Assembly (NCBI GenBank): GCA_048013815.1
Contig: CM106586.1
Coordinates: forward strand, 11,160,001 to 11,224,000
DNA length: 64,000 bases
Origin: Setoptus koraiensis
Taxonomy: Eukaryota > Arthropoda
Direction: 5' to 3'
The position numbers and the translations under genes are program-made. Of the stretch, positions 45,732-57,100 are shown piece by piece. Every line of letters begins with the position of its first letter. The first letter of the stretch is position 1. The notes under the pieces were generated by a model that was given only the letters and a program-made list of their open reading frames with translations, searched no databases and was not told the origin of the DNA.

Positions 45732-48352
45732 CTATATGATACGAAAAAAACTGCTCTTCTCATGACTCTGAGTAGCAGATTGCAACTTGTTTTGCTCTTC
45801 TGGACTCAGTTTTAGCATTGTCGACAATACCGGTATCAGTCTTTGTTTCTCCGCCTGGCCATCCAAAGACACAAATTTGATAACTATATTTTTGAGGTAC
45901 TCTAAGTTATCAGCAAGGTCTAGTCTGTCGTGTCCCCGCTGTATTCTTCTTATTTCTTCTTTGAGTGCGGTGACCTGATCAGATAGAAGCTTGTTGGTTT
46001 TCTCGCTTTCTAAATAAGCTTGCGTCAAATAGTCTATTTGAGCATGGGCATCATTCAATATAGACGATTTTCCACCGAGGATCTCAACTGGGGCGGCCTT
46101 GAATGGTAGGCCTACTATTATAAAGACAGTAATAAAAAAAGTAAAAGTCAAATGTTTCGTTCGAAAAATTAGACAGAGATTATTCAGCAACATTAAGAAG
46201 ATAAATAGTTCTAGTGATCTTACTGACCATTAGTATACAGCAATTCGCTGTGGCGTCCCACCCTAAGGGGAAGAACATCCTTATTCGATGGGTCAGGTGA
46301 ATCATCCATCAGTGTGAGGTCAAGGTTTGACCTACTCGGATTGTCACTGGATATCGATGGCTCATTATTATTTTCTGAGGATTCTTTTCTATCGCACAGT
46401 TGATCTCCACTCGACTGGATATAGCCATTTACATCATAATAGTTGATTTTATCCACTCGTGTCTCGATGTTGGCAGTAGATTCGGAAAGATTTTTTAGGG
46501 GATTCAATCCATTGAATTGCTCTAATGTAATTTTAAGTTCGGTATTCTCCGTCTGCATTTTGATCAATTTTTCTTCCAATTGAATTATTTCTTGCGAGGC
46601 TTTATTCTTAAACTCCACAAGGTTGTTCAATTCCAGAATCTTATCGTCAATTTCTTTCTTATTCGAAGAAGTCGCTTCTAGCAATTTTTGTCTAAAGGAA
46701 TTTAAATTTATGGAAAACGAAAGGAAATTAATCAGATGAATATTCAAGAATTGGACCAATCTTTTATATCGATATTAATGTCACTTACTCTAGAGTGGAA
46801 ATTTGACCCTTCAGACTTTCATTAGAGATCTTGAGTTGCTTCAATTTCTCTTGCTCAAAAGTTCGGATAGAATTCGCTTGGACTAAATTAGCGTCTTGCA
46901 TTAACTGTGAAACTTTGAGTTTATAGTTTTCAAATTCTAAATTCAAGGAATGAAGGTCATCTTCTGAAGATTTCAATTGCTGTTTCAATGATTGCACTTT
47001 TGTTTCAAATGATGCTCTTAGCTTTTCGTGGTTGATCCTCTCAGTATCTAAAGCCAATTGTAAAGTGGATAATTCTTCTCTAAGTTGTTTACACTCATTC
47101 TTAAAGGAAACAGAATCTGCCGAGATCTTAGAAGATTCAGATCTTAAAAGTTCTAGATCTCGCAATGTGATGTGGTATTTCTTTTCTGTGGCTTGGATAG
47201 TTTCGGTCATATCTTTAAGTTTAGCTTTAAGCTGATCTTTCTGTTCAACTTGCAACTTTATATCGGCCAGCTTACTTTCTAATTCAAAAATTATGTTCGA
47301 TTTTTTGTCTAGCTGAAGCTTGAGATCTTTGATATCCTCATCTGGTTTAAGCTGGGTATGTAACCTAAATTTCTTCTTTATAGTTTCATAGTCATCAAGG
47401 ATGCGGTCGTACTCAGTTTGGAGACTCTAAAAAAGGCAAATTTATACAAGTATATCTAAATTAGTATTGTGATCATTATAGATGATCGGAAGTGTATAGT
47501 AAAGAATATCCATTGAACATACATTGAAGTTTTTGACTTGCTGTGAGTAGAGTAAGGTCACTCGACTATTTTCTTTCTCGGCAACATCCAACTTTTCATT
47601 CGTTGCTTGAAGCTGATACAATAGGCAGGGTTAGAATAGTTTTGTTAGATCTCTATAATTAGTGAGAAATCATGGATGAGATCAATACCTATACTTACTT
47701 CGTTCCTGCTCTTTGCTAGATCTTTCTTTAATTTCACAGCTAGGGCTTTGAATTTGGAAAGTTTGTCGTCATCATCGGTCGGTGCTGGAGTTGGACTCAT
47801 CCCATAATTTGTGATTGCAATGGCACTTTGATTTACCTGTACGGTTTCGCCTTTGAAGCCTATATAGTAGATTCTGCATGGTTTGTTTTCGTTGTCCTCG
47901 ATGTTATTATTGGCGAAATATATTGATAGGTTACTGGCATTGAAAAATTTGGTTTGCTTGACACTGTACTCTACTAGTCCTTGTGGATCGTGGCTCATCT
48001 GGAATTCTTGATCCGGTTCGGAATTCGCATCATCGAAGGACATCCTGAGCCGATTTTTGAACAATTTCATTCGTGACAACTCCTCTGAGGCTATAACTAT
48101 CATACTCTTTATTTTAACATCACCAGTGAACGGTATGTTGAAAAGGAGTTCAGCATCTGTATCAGATTCAACATATCTGTCTTTGTCTAGTCGATCCGAG
48201 TACGGTTTGAATACTGTCCTAGCGGAGCCATCTATTTTTTCATTGAGGCATTCCACATTATTGAAATCGATTGCATCACGTAGGCAATTGCTATCCGAAC
48301 TGGTGTTTCCTTTATCGCTGGAACCATTGTAATCGTGGCTGATGTCGCACAT
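45732..48352 (-). CDS. PITH domain fused to GCC2-type golgin coiled coil and GRIP domain
   Basis: Five exons: 47699-48352, 47523-47612, 46789-47426, about 46228-46691 and 45732 to about 46111-46114; about 740 residues. The first exon alone encodes a whole PITH domain (VFKPYSDRLDKDRYVESDTD, ELLFNIPFTGDVKIKSMIVI, FDDANSEPDQEF, RIYYIGFKGE). Without an intron it runs on into SPTPAPTDDDDKLSKFKALA and VKLKKDLAKSRNE, a GCC2-like coil start. Exons 2-4 are heptad-rich coiled coil. The last exon is a GRIP domain: ADNLEYLKNIVIKFVSLDGQ, RLIPVLSTMLKLSPEEQNKL. GRIP domains bind ARL1 or RAB GTPases on the trans-Golgi (established). The exon 4 donor is the least certain: GTCAGT fits the phase, while the adjacent GTAAGA does not. 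The fusion within one exon is directly visible. Confidence 0.85.
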
Positions 48353-48991
48353 TATCCGTTTGTTTTTTATGATTAAACAAAAGGAATGATAATAGTATCC
48401 AACAATAATATGATTTTACCATAAATATTTGTTTAATAAGACAAAATTCTCGTTGTTCATACGAATGTTCATATGAAAAAATATATGCTCTTCTCACTTA
48501 TCGTTTTCTAAAATTATATCGTCATAGATAATGGTGCCCATCGAATTATTCTCTTTGGGGTTACATTGATGAAAATTTGTATTAGCATATATAGAAACGA
48601 TTAATATAATATCTGTTGAACCTAATTAGAAGAATATACCTGCCTCCCGTCGTTGGCCGGCAATCTATGTAAATACATTTTTTACTGTCAGCGGTGGTGT
48701 TTTGAATGACAACACGCTGTCGCGGGAATGCAGTTTGCATCACATATTCACACACCGCACACAAACGATAATGCATACACTTGAGGCACTTCAGATTATA
48801 TGATCCAAATAAACAAAAGCTGACAACCCATATGACTGCGAAAGGAGATTCTAGAGATTGTTTTCTTATGATAACATCATTATAATACCTATTCCATCTA
48901 CCAATAAAAGAATTCGAGGAAAATTAATCTTCCATTTCCATCGGAGCCACTGAAATATTTTTGCATTAAGACACTCATAAACAAGAAGAAA
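48353..48991. promoter_or_regulatory. Bidirectional spacer of the PITH gene pair
   Basis: 640 bp between the two PITH start codons, which point away from each other. It must contain both promoters or be a shared one. No exon supported. I see no obvious inverted similarity in the spacer itself, unlike the coding arms. Confidence 0.5.
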
Positions 48992-49621
48992 ATGTGCGAT
49001 CACAATCACGACCACGACGGTTGTTGCGACCACGGAGACAGCGTTGATAGCAACATGTCCATTGCCTACAGTCTTTATAATAAGATCGACACCAATAATT
49101 TGGAATGCCTCAACGAAAAGATAGACGGCTCGGGAAAGACAGTGTTTAAACCCTACTCAGAGCGACTAAACCTAGACAACTATGTTGAATCGGACACAGA
49201 CGCTGATCTCCTCTTCAACATACCATTCACTGGTGACGTTAAAATAAAGAGTATGATAGTAATAGCCTCGCAGGAGTTGTCACGCATGAAACTGTTCAAA
49301 AACCGTCTCAGGATGTCGTTCGATGACATACACAATGAACCGGATCAAGAATTTGAAATCAGCCACGACCCCCAAGGAGTAGTGGAGTACAGTGTCAAAC
49401 CAACTAAGTTCTTCAATGTTCATCATCTATCAATATATTTCCACAACACTGCCATTGATGACAATGAAAATCCTTGCCGAATCTACTATATTGGTTTAAA
49501 GGGAGAATTTACACAAGTGGATCGTAATGCTATTGTTATTGCCAATTATGAGATACGTCCAACAGCCGCACCGAATGATCCAGTCAATCTGACCGAAACT
49601 AATGTTCATCAAGTTCAGTAA
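48992..49621 (+). CDS. PITHD1: PITH domain-containing protein 1
   Basis: Single-exon frame of 209 residues, about the length of human PITHD1. The N-terminus is His/Cys-rich (MCDHNHDHDGCCDHGDSV), as in PITHD1 orthologues. The PITH fold follows with NNLECLNEKIDGSGKTVFKP, ESDTDADLLFNIPFTGDVKI, FDDIHNEPDQEF, VVEYSVKPTKFFNVHHLSIY and RIYYIGLKGEFTQVDRNAIV. The C-terminus ends NVHQVQ. PITH domains occur in proteasome-associated thioredoxin-like proteins and PITHD1 (family knowledge). Roughly two thirds to three quarters of residues match the PITH part of the neighbouring fusion gene, making them diverged local duplicates in head-to-head inversion. This copy keeps the ancestral N- and C-termini, so it is the likely functional orthologue. 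Confidence 0.95.
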   Translation: MCDHNHDHDGCCDHGDSVDSNMSIAYSLYNKIDTNNLECLNEKIDGSGKTVFKPYSERLNLDNYVESDTDADLLFNIPFTGDVKIKSMIVIASQELSRMKLFKNRLRMSFDDIHNEPDQEFEISHDPQGVVEYSVKPTKFFNVHHLSIYFHNTAIDDNENPCRIYYIGLKGEFTQVDRNAIVIANYEIRPTAAPNDPVNLTETNVHQVQ

Positions 49622-50306
49622 AGAGATCCAACTACTACTTGTCTTATCTAACCATATCATAGTAGCTAAACTTCAAACCTATCCGCCTCAACAACCAGTA
49701 CATGCTCAAAGTCATTTCCTATCGCTTGTAAAGTTGCATAATAAAGTGTCACTCAAATCCTTCGAGGGGTAACCTCTTTTTTTGATGTTATAACCATCAA
49801 CTCACACTTTTAAAAAAATCTATTCAAGGTCAGATTTTTTTCATTATTATGATTGGCCTTTCTAGACTGGAGTGTAAAGGCCAGAGTAATTTCACCGGAA
49901 ATCTAGAACGATGCATTATGTTTAAATCAGTGGTGTTAGTGAGAGATGTGGCGTCCAAAGTTGCTGTCGAATTTGATTTATTATTATTATTAGTTAGTCA
50001 TTTGGTAATTTACAGTGTTGCTAATAACAAGTTGCTTGCGTGTTTTCTATTGTATTTATCATTCATCACAAGAGTTTTCATACATTTGTTTACTACTACA
50101 GCCCGATCAATTTTAGTATTATTTGTGTATCCGAAAGAGTGTGGGAGTTGTTAATTTTAAGAAAAAATACGTGTTGTTTAAAATTGAATGATGTATATTC
50201 ATCCTTGATTGCGAGTTCCAATTAATGCCAATTGAAGATCAACGTAAATAATTAATAAAAATTAATAAAGGCGATCTCATGTATTGTGAAGAGGAGATTA
50301 TTGCTG
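49622..50306. other. Convergent spacer
   Basis: No gene supported. An ORF at 49849-50154 (+) is leucine/valine-rich without family match and is treated as chance. A small GC hairpin followed by a T run (about 49764-49784) is noted only. Confidence 0.45.
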
Positions 50307-51590
50307 TCAGTAATTGGCGCTATGGTCGTAATTCACTCTTCTCGTTATAGTTCTTTTATGGGTTGTTGTGACAGGTGCATGATGATGGACGGGACAATCC
50401 CCTGAGTTAGCATAAAGATCTGGAGTTTTGGTGATACGTGTTACAACACTTGTGGTTGTTCGAGGATATTCTTTGTCCACTTTATGAGCTGGAACAAATA
50501 AACCGTGATTCCTTTGGCAAAAGAAATACCTGTTGCAAATTAAAAATTAAAATATAGAAATAAATTAAGATCTCGACCTGTGAATGAATAACATAAAAAA
50601 CGAACGTGATCGACTGTTCGTAACACTGGAACTTTTCACTCGAATTGAACGATTAAGATCCATTACGTACCTTCTTCCCTGCACCGCACCGTCGTTCTTT
50701 CCAAACGGACTATCCAATTCAACACCTGCCCATTGACCCGAACCAAAACTTGTTTCACCGAGAAATCTCAGCATACCAGTTAATGTGCCTTGCGTTGAAT
50801 TGACACAAACTCTTTCACCAACTCTGAGATTTGTTTGAAAATATTCCTCTCTTGAGACTCTACCGCTTGGAGTTGCCGATCTAGCTCGTGACGAGGATCG
50901 CTTTGATGGGCTGGGTGTTCGGGGAGGTACATAAGCCACACGAGAGGCATACACCCTATCTGGTCGTCTTGGTAAAGCATAATGGGGTATCGGCGAATGT
51001 GTGGTGCTAGTGATTGTCTTCGAAACTTGACGACGTCCATCGGGCGACCTATATTGAGAGCGGCGCACTATGACATCCTTGTTTAAGTCTGAATGCGATC
51101 GTGTTCGAACAAACTCGTCATCCTCTAAGATACCATCCGCCGAGGAAGAATTATGCAAAAGGCACTGTTCGAATCCGGGTGCCGGCGTGCGACTCAGACG
51201 ATGCAATCTGACAAAATCACCACGGTTGTTCTCACACTGGAAATATTCCTTTCCTCTAACGACACCATTGTGCTTACCAATTGGTTCGTCGTAAACTACT
51301 CCGGCAAGATCGCCAGTTGTGAATTTTGTCTCGCCAATAAATTGAACGAATGCAGGCTTATCTCCATCGACCCAAACACGATCGCCAACAATGAAATCGT
51401 CTTCAATATCTTCCAATGGAGTATCTGTATTCGAGACAGGAAGAAGAGAAAAACGAATGAGCAACTTACTGTTAGTCAGATGTTTCAAGTGCTCATTGAA
51501 CAGGATGTTTCTATTCTCTCGGCCGTGTTTTATTACCTCTGGGTAGGCTGGTATAACTTGTGGCAGAGTACATTGTGCCACCAAAATCAA
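50307..51590 (-). CDS. CLIP-like microtubule plus-end protein with two CAP-Gly domains
   Basis: Three exons: 51470-51590 (phase 1), 50671-51424 (phase 2) and 50307-50529, about 365 residues. CAP-Gly 1: VGDRVWVDGDKPAFVQFIGE ... GVVYDEPIGKHNGVVRGKEY. A Ser/Arg/Pro-rich linker follows (TPSPSKRSSSRARSATPSGR). CAP-Gly 2: VGERVCVNSTQGTLTGMLRF ... GVELDSPFGKNDGAVQGRR|YF, completed by exon 3 (FCQRNHGLFVPAHKV). These domains bind the EEY/F tails of tubulin and EB proteins (established). The second has canonical GKNDG, while the first has GKHNG. The long coiled coil and zinc knuckles of full CLIP-170 are missing; the gene ends TRRVNYDHSANY. The first intron is only 45 bp, a multiple of three and free of stops, so retention would keep the frame. 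An upstream exon cannot be excluded. Confidence 0.88.
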
Positions 51591-52835
51591 GATGTATTGG
51601 TCACTTGTTGAATATTTGTCTTATTTCGAAAATGATGATGCTTGATAACACTGCAGAACTCTGGTGCGAACTGTAATTGAATTAGACTTATTAGGTAAAT
51701 GTGCGACTTTAAAACAAAGGAAAATTGTAATGTCTCGAGAAACTTTATGCTGGATATTCTATTGAAAGAACCAACATGATCTTGTACTTTCACTTATTTG
51801 TTGTTGTTGGTTTTTTTTTGAATTGATAGTACCTGTGGAGGTGGGTTTTAGAATATTATGAACCGTTTTCGTTCAATGCTATTCTAATTTGAGCACTCAG
51901 TATTAACAATTCTATTTTAACTACCATCAGGAGTGGCTTACAACAACCATTACAACAAAGGTAATGAAGCAAGCTTGTTAATTTACCTTGCAGATGAAAA
52001 GGTAGATATTTTGATGCCTGATACTTGGGCAATCTTTATGCCAATCTTTCATTATCTTTACTAACATCGTAATCGAAAATTCAATTTAGACTAAGTTACT
52101 TATACATGCTGTCGTTTACTAGATCGCGTAGGCCCTATACAACAATACTATAAATTGATACAGCATACAATTTACAGGTGGGTAGTAATGGTGAGTTGAT
52201 TGAAGTTAACACTCTCCAACTAACACCTACACAAAAATTTATTCTTTGATTATATCCACGACAATACAGTCCCTCTCAAATATGATTCTTGACAAACAAA
52301 CAACAAAAGTAGAAAGTCAACTCGCATTAGTATTTCATAGCGCGTCTAATTCATAATCATTTCGTAAATGATTTGCTCATTCGCAAATTTAGCAAACAAC
52401 AACAACAGTCGTAGCAGTAGATACAAGTGTACATTAATAGTTTCATTGATTAGAAAGTGTTTCAACGTTTTGTTTAATCTATATTTGTTTGTATATCATA
52501 TGAAAAACTTGTTCCTATTCATTATTGTGCATAGTTAATGACCTTGATTGATTTTGTAATCTTGTTAACACGTCATCGATATATGGCTTTCCACAAAAGT
52601 TTTCAGGAACTACTGATGCACACATTCAACAAGTCAACAATTATCTGGACTTTGCATAACAAACAATATGCTATAAGACCAAACACAACAAGTCCTGCTG
52701 TGGAGAGTAATACAAGCTCCAGTCTCATGCTTGTGGTTCTCGATGGCACCAAGATAAACACTAAGGATGGATGCATCACACCGCATAGATGAATATCTTC
52801 TCAAAGATCCATTGAAAGAATGTCGATTTCCTTTA
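51591..52835. other. Intergenic, 1.2 kb
   Basis: No gene supported. The plus-strand ORF at 52538-52792 (84 codons) lacks homology I can name. Region probably holds the CLIP-like gene promoter and the 3' flank of the SMG7-like gene, both minus strand. Confidence 0.45.
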
Positions 52836-54185
52836 TCAACTTCGACTTAGGATACTTTCAAGTGCAATATTTCTCGTCTTTTTCCTGAGAAGAGGAGCTA
52901 GATCGTCAAGCTTCCATCGAATTCTATCAATGAGCTTGAGTAGTATGCTCAGTCCAGTGGCTCCTTCCGCCAGCAATGTGATGTAATTGGCATCCTCGTG
53001 AAGTTTGTTGTTAGGAGAGCTTGTAAATATAAGATTATTATGGATTGGCTCTAGCGGTGTGTAGCCCCTCAAGATATAGTCATGAAACATAGCGGGCTGA
53101 ACTTGATGTTTGATAGAGCCAAGACTGAAGTCGCTAGAATGTGATGAATTCGACATCATTGATGTGGGTGACGAATATCTGGATTGATTCAAATCTATTA
53201 CAGTTGATGCTGACGTTGATAGGCTCGTGTTTGGTGTCCCGCTCGTGTTTGCCTGAGAAGACGCCGTGTCACTAATGACCTGTAACGCTGATTTAATTCT
53301 ACGCAGCTCGCCACCAATTAGATTACAAATAAGCTTTTTCTGTGAACCTAGCCTTATCCAATCGACCATAACGTCCAATGTGGCAAACAAAATTGGGTAT
53401 TGTTGCAACTGGGGAATCTGTAGTTGTTCAGTTGATTTGCAATTCTTTTGAGCGTGCCCATTCTGAGCGACATTGGTGTCAATGAGAGGCGTGATTAGAT
53501 CGTTATTCAAATAATTTAAAAAAGGTCGAGCAACGGGAAGTAAATTGTCCACATAAGTCGTTAGAACCATCAGAAAGAACCAATTGTAAGGCGTTTTGGG
53601 TAGGAGAGCCAATTGAGAGTCTTTCAATTCACTGGTCTCCTCGTTAATTATGTGACTTAAAAGTTCGTTTCCATATTGAGCAACAGCAATACGAAGATTG
53701 TTATCTGAAATTCTGTTTAGTGGTTTTTGGACGGATTTTGCGGCACGAGCGTAATAGTAGCAACATTTAAACTCATCGTTGGGCGATGTTAACAAGGCTA
53801 ATTGGTTATAAGCATGACCATAAAGTGGAAATAAATTTCTAGCATTACAATAATAGAATTTTGCTTGGTCTGACCTGACCATGTACCGACTTAAATCCCC
53901 CAATCTAATCAGAATGTGATAATAGAACAGATCATCTTGGCGTTTGGGTGGGCCCAATTGATATAGTAGAGTGTGATAGAAGCCAATGAGATACTCGAAT
54001 AAATTTTCGTCATTTAATGAGCGTATCTTCTTGATTTCATTCCATAGTTGTTGCTCCGAATTCAATCGTTCCTGTTGCGAGTTATTTACCTTGTCTAAGA
54101 CAACACTCGATAATCTGTTACATAGACCATAAATCTGAGTCAATGGTAAATTGGCTGTATTGGTCAATGTTATTGGAGGGTGCAT
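52836..54185 (-). CDS. SMG7/EST1-like protein (14-3-3-like TPR domain), NMD factor family
   Basis: Single-exon frame of 449 residues starting MHPPITLTNTANLPLTQIYG. The hallmark EST1/SMG5-7 block is clear: YYHILIRLGDLSRYMVRSDQ, AKFYYCNARNLFPLYGHAYN, QLALLTSPNDEFKCCYYYAR, with the usual residues LGD.SRY, YY..A..L.P..G..YNQLA and YY.R. SMG5-7 proteins use this fold to bind phosphorylated UPF1 in nonsense-mediated decay (established). The wording is closest to SMG7, from memory. A second helical part is interrupted by a Ser/Thr/Asn-rich loop at about residues 310-350, and the protein ends in helices (LLAEGATGLSILLKLIDRIR). No PIN domain follows, so it is not SMG6. It is much shorter than vertebrate SMG7 (about 1,100 residues). 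Confidence 0.82.
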   Translation of the reverse strand: MHPPITLTNTANLPLTQIYGLCNRLSSVVLDKVNNSQQERLNSEQQLWNEIKKIRSLNDENLFEYLIGFYHTLLYQLGPPKRQDDLFYYHILIRLGDLSRYMVRSDQAKFYYCNARNLFPLYGHAYNQLALLTSPNDEFKCCYYYARAAKSVQKPLNRISDNNLRIAVAQYGNELLSHIINEETSELKDSQLALLPKTPYNWFFLMVLTTYVDNLLPVARPFLNYLNNDLITPLIDTNVAQNGHAQKNCKSTEQLQIPQLQQYPILFATLDVMVDWIRLGSQKKLICNLIGGELRRIKSALQVISDTASSQANTSGTPNTSLSTSASTVIDLNQSRYSSPTSMMSNSSHSSDFSLGSIKHQVQPAMFHDYILRGYTPLEPIHNNLIFTSSPNNKLHEDANYITLLAEGATGLSILLKLIDRIRWKLDDLAPLLRKKTRNIALESILSRS

Positions 54186-57100
54186 AATTTGTTGTATGGC
54201 TTATATGACAATTGTGTTGTGCTGTTTCTACTAATACGAGATACGCTGTTCGTGCGGGTTCCTTATCATCCAGAAATGCTTAGCGAACAATCTGAATAGT
54301 GACTGACAATAATAATAATAAATACTAGAATGGACAAATTACTGACATCACGAATGTGTCTATCACTATGGCTTCCTGTTATCATACGGCTCAAGCAGGC
54401 AGGTGTACCTCTCGGTTGGATTCTTCGCTGCTGGATCTATTCGGATTGGACAGTTGAGTTTCTCTGGGTGATTTGTAGCACACAAATAATATGATAAGAT
54501 CTAATTACTGATAGTAACGGCTATTTTATGCAGAGGACATGGCATAAAATAAATATGAACCGTCATCACGAATATCATATGTATCTGGGTTTTTTTCACC
54601 TGGCGAGCATATCTAGCATGGATGTGTCAACACATATTTACGCCATAGAGACACTACAACAAGCGGCGTTATAAACCGTGACACACCGGCTAAATGAAGT
54701 TTTGATGAGCGCTATCATGCCAGCACCGTCCGCCAGGCGGCTTTTTTTGTTTCATTATGTGTGCATCGGTCAGCCTGCAAGCGCTGAGGCAAATAATAGT
54801 TCACTTCGATAGCTGTAGCCAAACTTTTGCGATTTTCGCGTAGCGGATAAAACAGCCGTATGTCACAGTGTATCGCAGCGCCACTTGCGCACAAATCTGG
54901 CTTGAGGTCACTCATTGAGATTTATCAGCCAGCCCGGAGAGATGAACAAACGAAAGGATGCGCGCATGCTGTCATACATGTGCTGACAACAATTAACCGG
55001 TATCTTGTGCAACTGCCACTTTGGGGTACACGAAGAGATATCCGACTCGTTTACAGTGAGTTACGCCGGATTGCAAATCTTTGAAATACAAAAATTCTGC
55101 GGGATATTCAAATGTCCTCACATAAATCGCGTCATGCAGGCCCTCCATAAAACCCCCCAAAAAAGAGATGAAACAGTCCGGTCTCGGCGGCAGTATTGTA
55201 TTTAGTTAGATACAGGATCTAGGTGGCATGACGTGTGTAATATAAACAATAATAGCAACCACATCCTCTAGGAGCGCGATATTATTTATCATCGATCGTC
55301 ACACTTTAGTTTCCTGTCTCCACAATCCAAACGTATTGTAGGCAGGGATAGGCTTATCAACATATCAACATGTTGTTAACCAGGCGGCAAGTGCGTTGAT
55401 AGTACAGTTGTACTAGCAACGATCGGATCATTGAACAGATTTGTGGAGGTACTGACGAATTAGGATAGCGGCGACAAAAAATCAGATTTCCATCGCTTGT
55501 CATCGGTCTCATTCTTTGTGAACGGTTGCAGTTTGCTCACAGTTTGCTCAGTATAACTGTAATCTCCACCAGCGTGTCATGATCAACGAAATGCGAAGAT
55601 ATTCAAACATGACATGACGACAACGCAGTAATTTCCGAGTGATAAGATCCCGAAACAACGACATCTCAGCAATCCAAAATCCCAGCAAAACCGCATTCAA
55701 ACAATGTATCCACACGTAGGTGTTGCATCGAACAACTAACTGGACCAAAAAAAAACCAACCAACCAGCCCACCAGCCAAACCGTGCATCAGTAGTTGCCT
55801 ACTACGCTGATCTACTCGCAAGGTGAACCATTTTGGCACCCACAAAAACTTCCACAAAACTGTAGCCTAGATTTATTTCCTTGGTCGAACTGTGAAAGTA
55901 AAGGTCGGTCCAAAATCCGTCTGGAGAATACTTTTTGCAATAATCACATAAATTTTTCGATTTCAATTCAAATGTCTGTGTTCTGTTTCCGTGTAATGAT
56001 TGCAGTTGAAATTTAACGTATATTTCAACAATTATTTGATACCGAAAAATCAACGAAAAAATGGTGTTTGACTAGCCACACCGATCATGTATTAGCGCAA
56101 CCATCTCAAATCAGCGGTATAGTAACGTATTTACATGTTACATCCATGACTTGTCCATGACGAAATATGCCTCTTTCTCCATAGACGATATATATATCGC
56201 CGTACTAATTAGGCTAGAAATCGACAACCAACCAACCGAACAGTCAACGAGACTAGCGTTTTCTTGTTCCTGATACACAGGAGAGTTCAAAAAATCTATA
56301 GAGGCCGTATTCTGAGCGTCACATCAAGGAGGTTTACCTTGTCAGATCAGTTGAAAGTGAAGGTTAATTTTTCCCAAGAAGAAAACAAGAAGTTGGTCGA
56401 GATTCACAGAGAAGACAAACTGTAGATTCCAAGCCAGAAGAGGCAAACTACATGCCACCATCTGAAAGTGTTCCGACAGCAATGGGTACTCGTAGCCTAA
56501 ACCGTTGCAAGTTTTGTCCACCACCTTCCTCCGTTGTTTGTGGGAAAGACATGGGGCTGTCCATGGTTTACGATTTGGCGAACAGTGGCAGAACTTTCGA
56601 GCTTCCACTTTTGAGGCTCTTGGCAAAAATCCATGCAGTTGCAAGCTAGCCATAGTGAGTTCCAAGATATGAGTATTGTTAGCTGCGTTCGGTCTAAACT
56701 AAAATTGACAAATTGTCGACTAATCAATTTTAAAGAATCATCCGCCTGCCAGACAATCGTCAAATCAAAATCTCAGGTGAGGAGCTGATACTTGAGCAAT
56801 AGGATCATTCTGTCACTGTAAGTGGAAGAATTGTCACTCAGTTGGACCCAACGTGCGCCATCTATACTTTTCGAGGGTTGATGAACTGTTATGTAGTAAT
56901 CAACGATTTAGTTTCTAGGCTGTTTCCTCTTATGTAATTGATTCAATTAGGTTGCCTATAGAGTTCCTGAAAAGCTTCCAGTAGCTTGTTGAAAGAACGC
57001 AAAATTGAATGATAGATGTTTTGTTTGTTCATGTTCAATGTTGCCATTGGCAACCACATATTTGATGGGATTGTTTTGTTTGTTTGTTTGTCAATTGCAG

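Noticed and set aside
54730-54748. GC palindrome followed by seven T, like a bacterial terminator
   Set aside because: The stem is only four base pairs with a 3-bp loop and no bacterial gene is nearby; likely chance.
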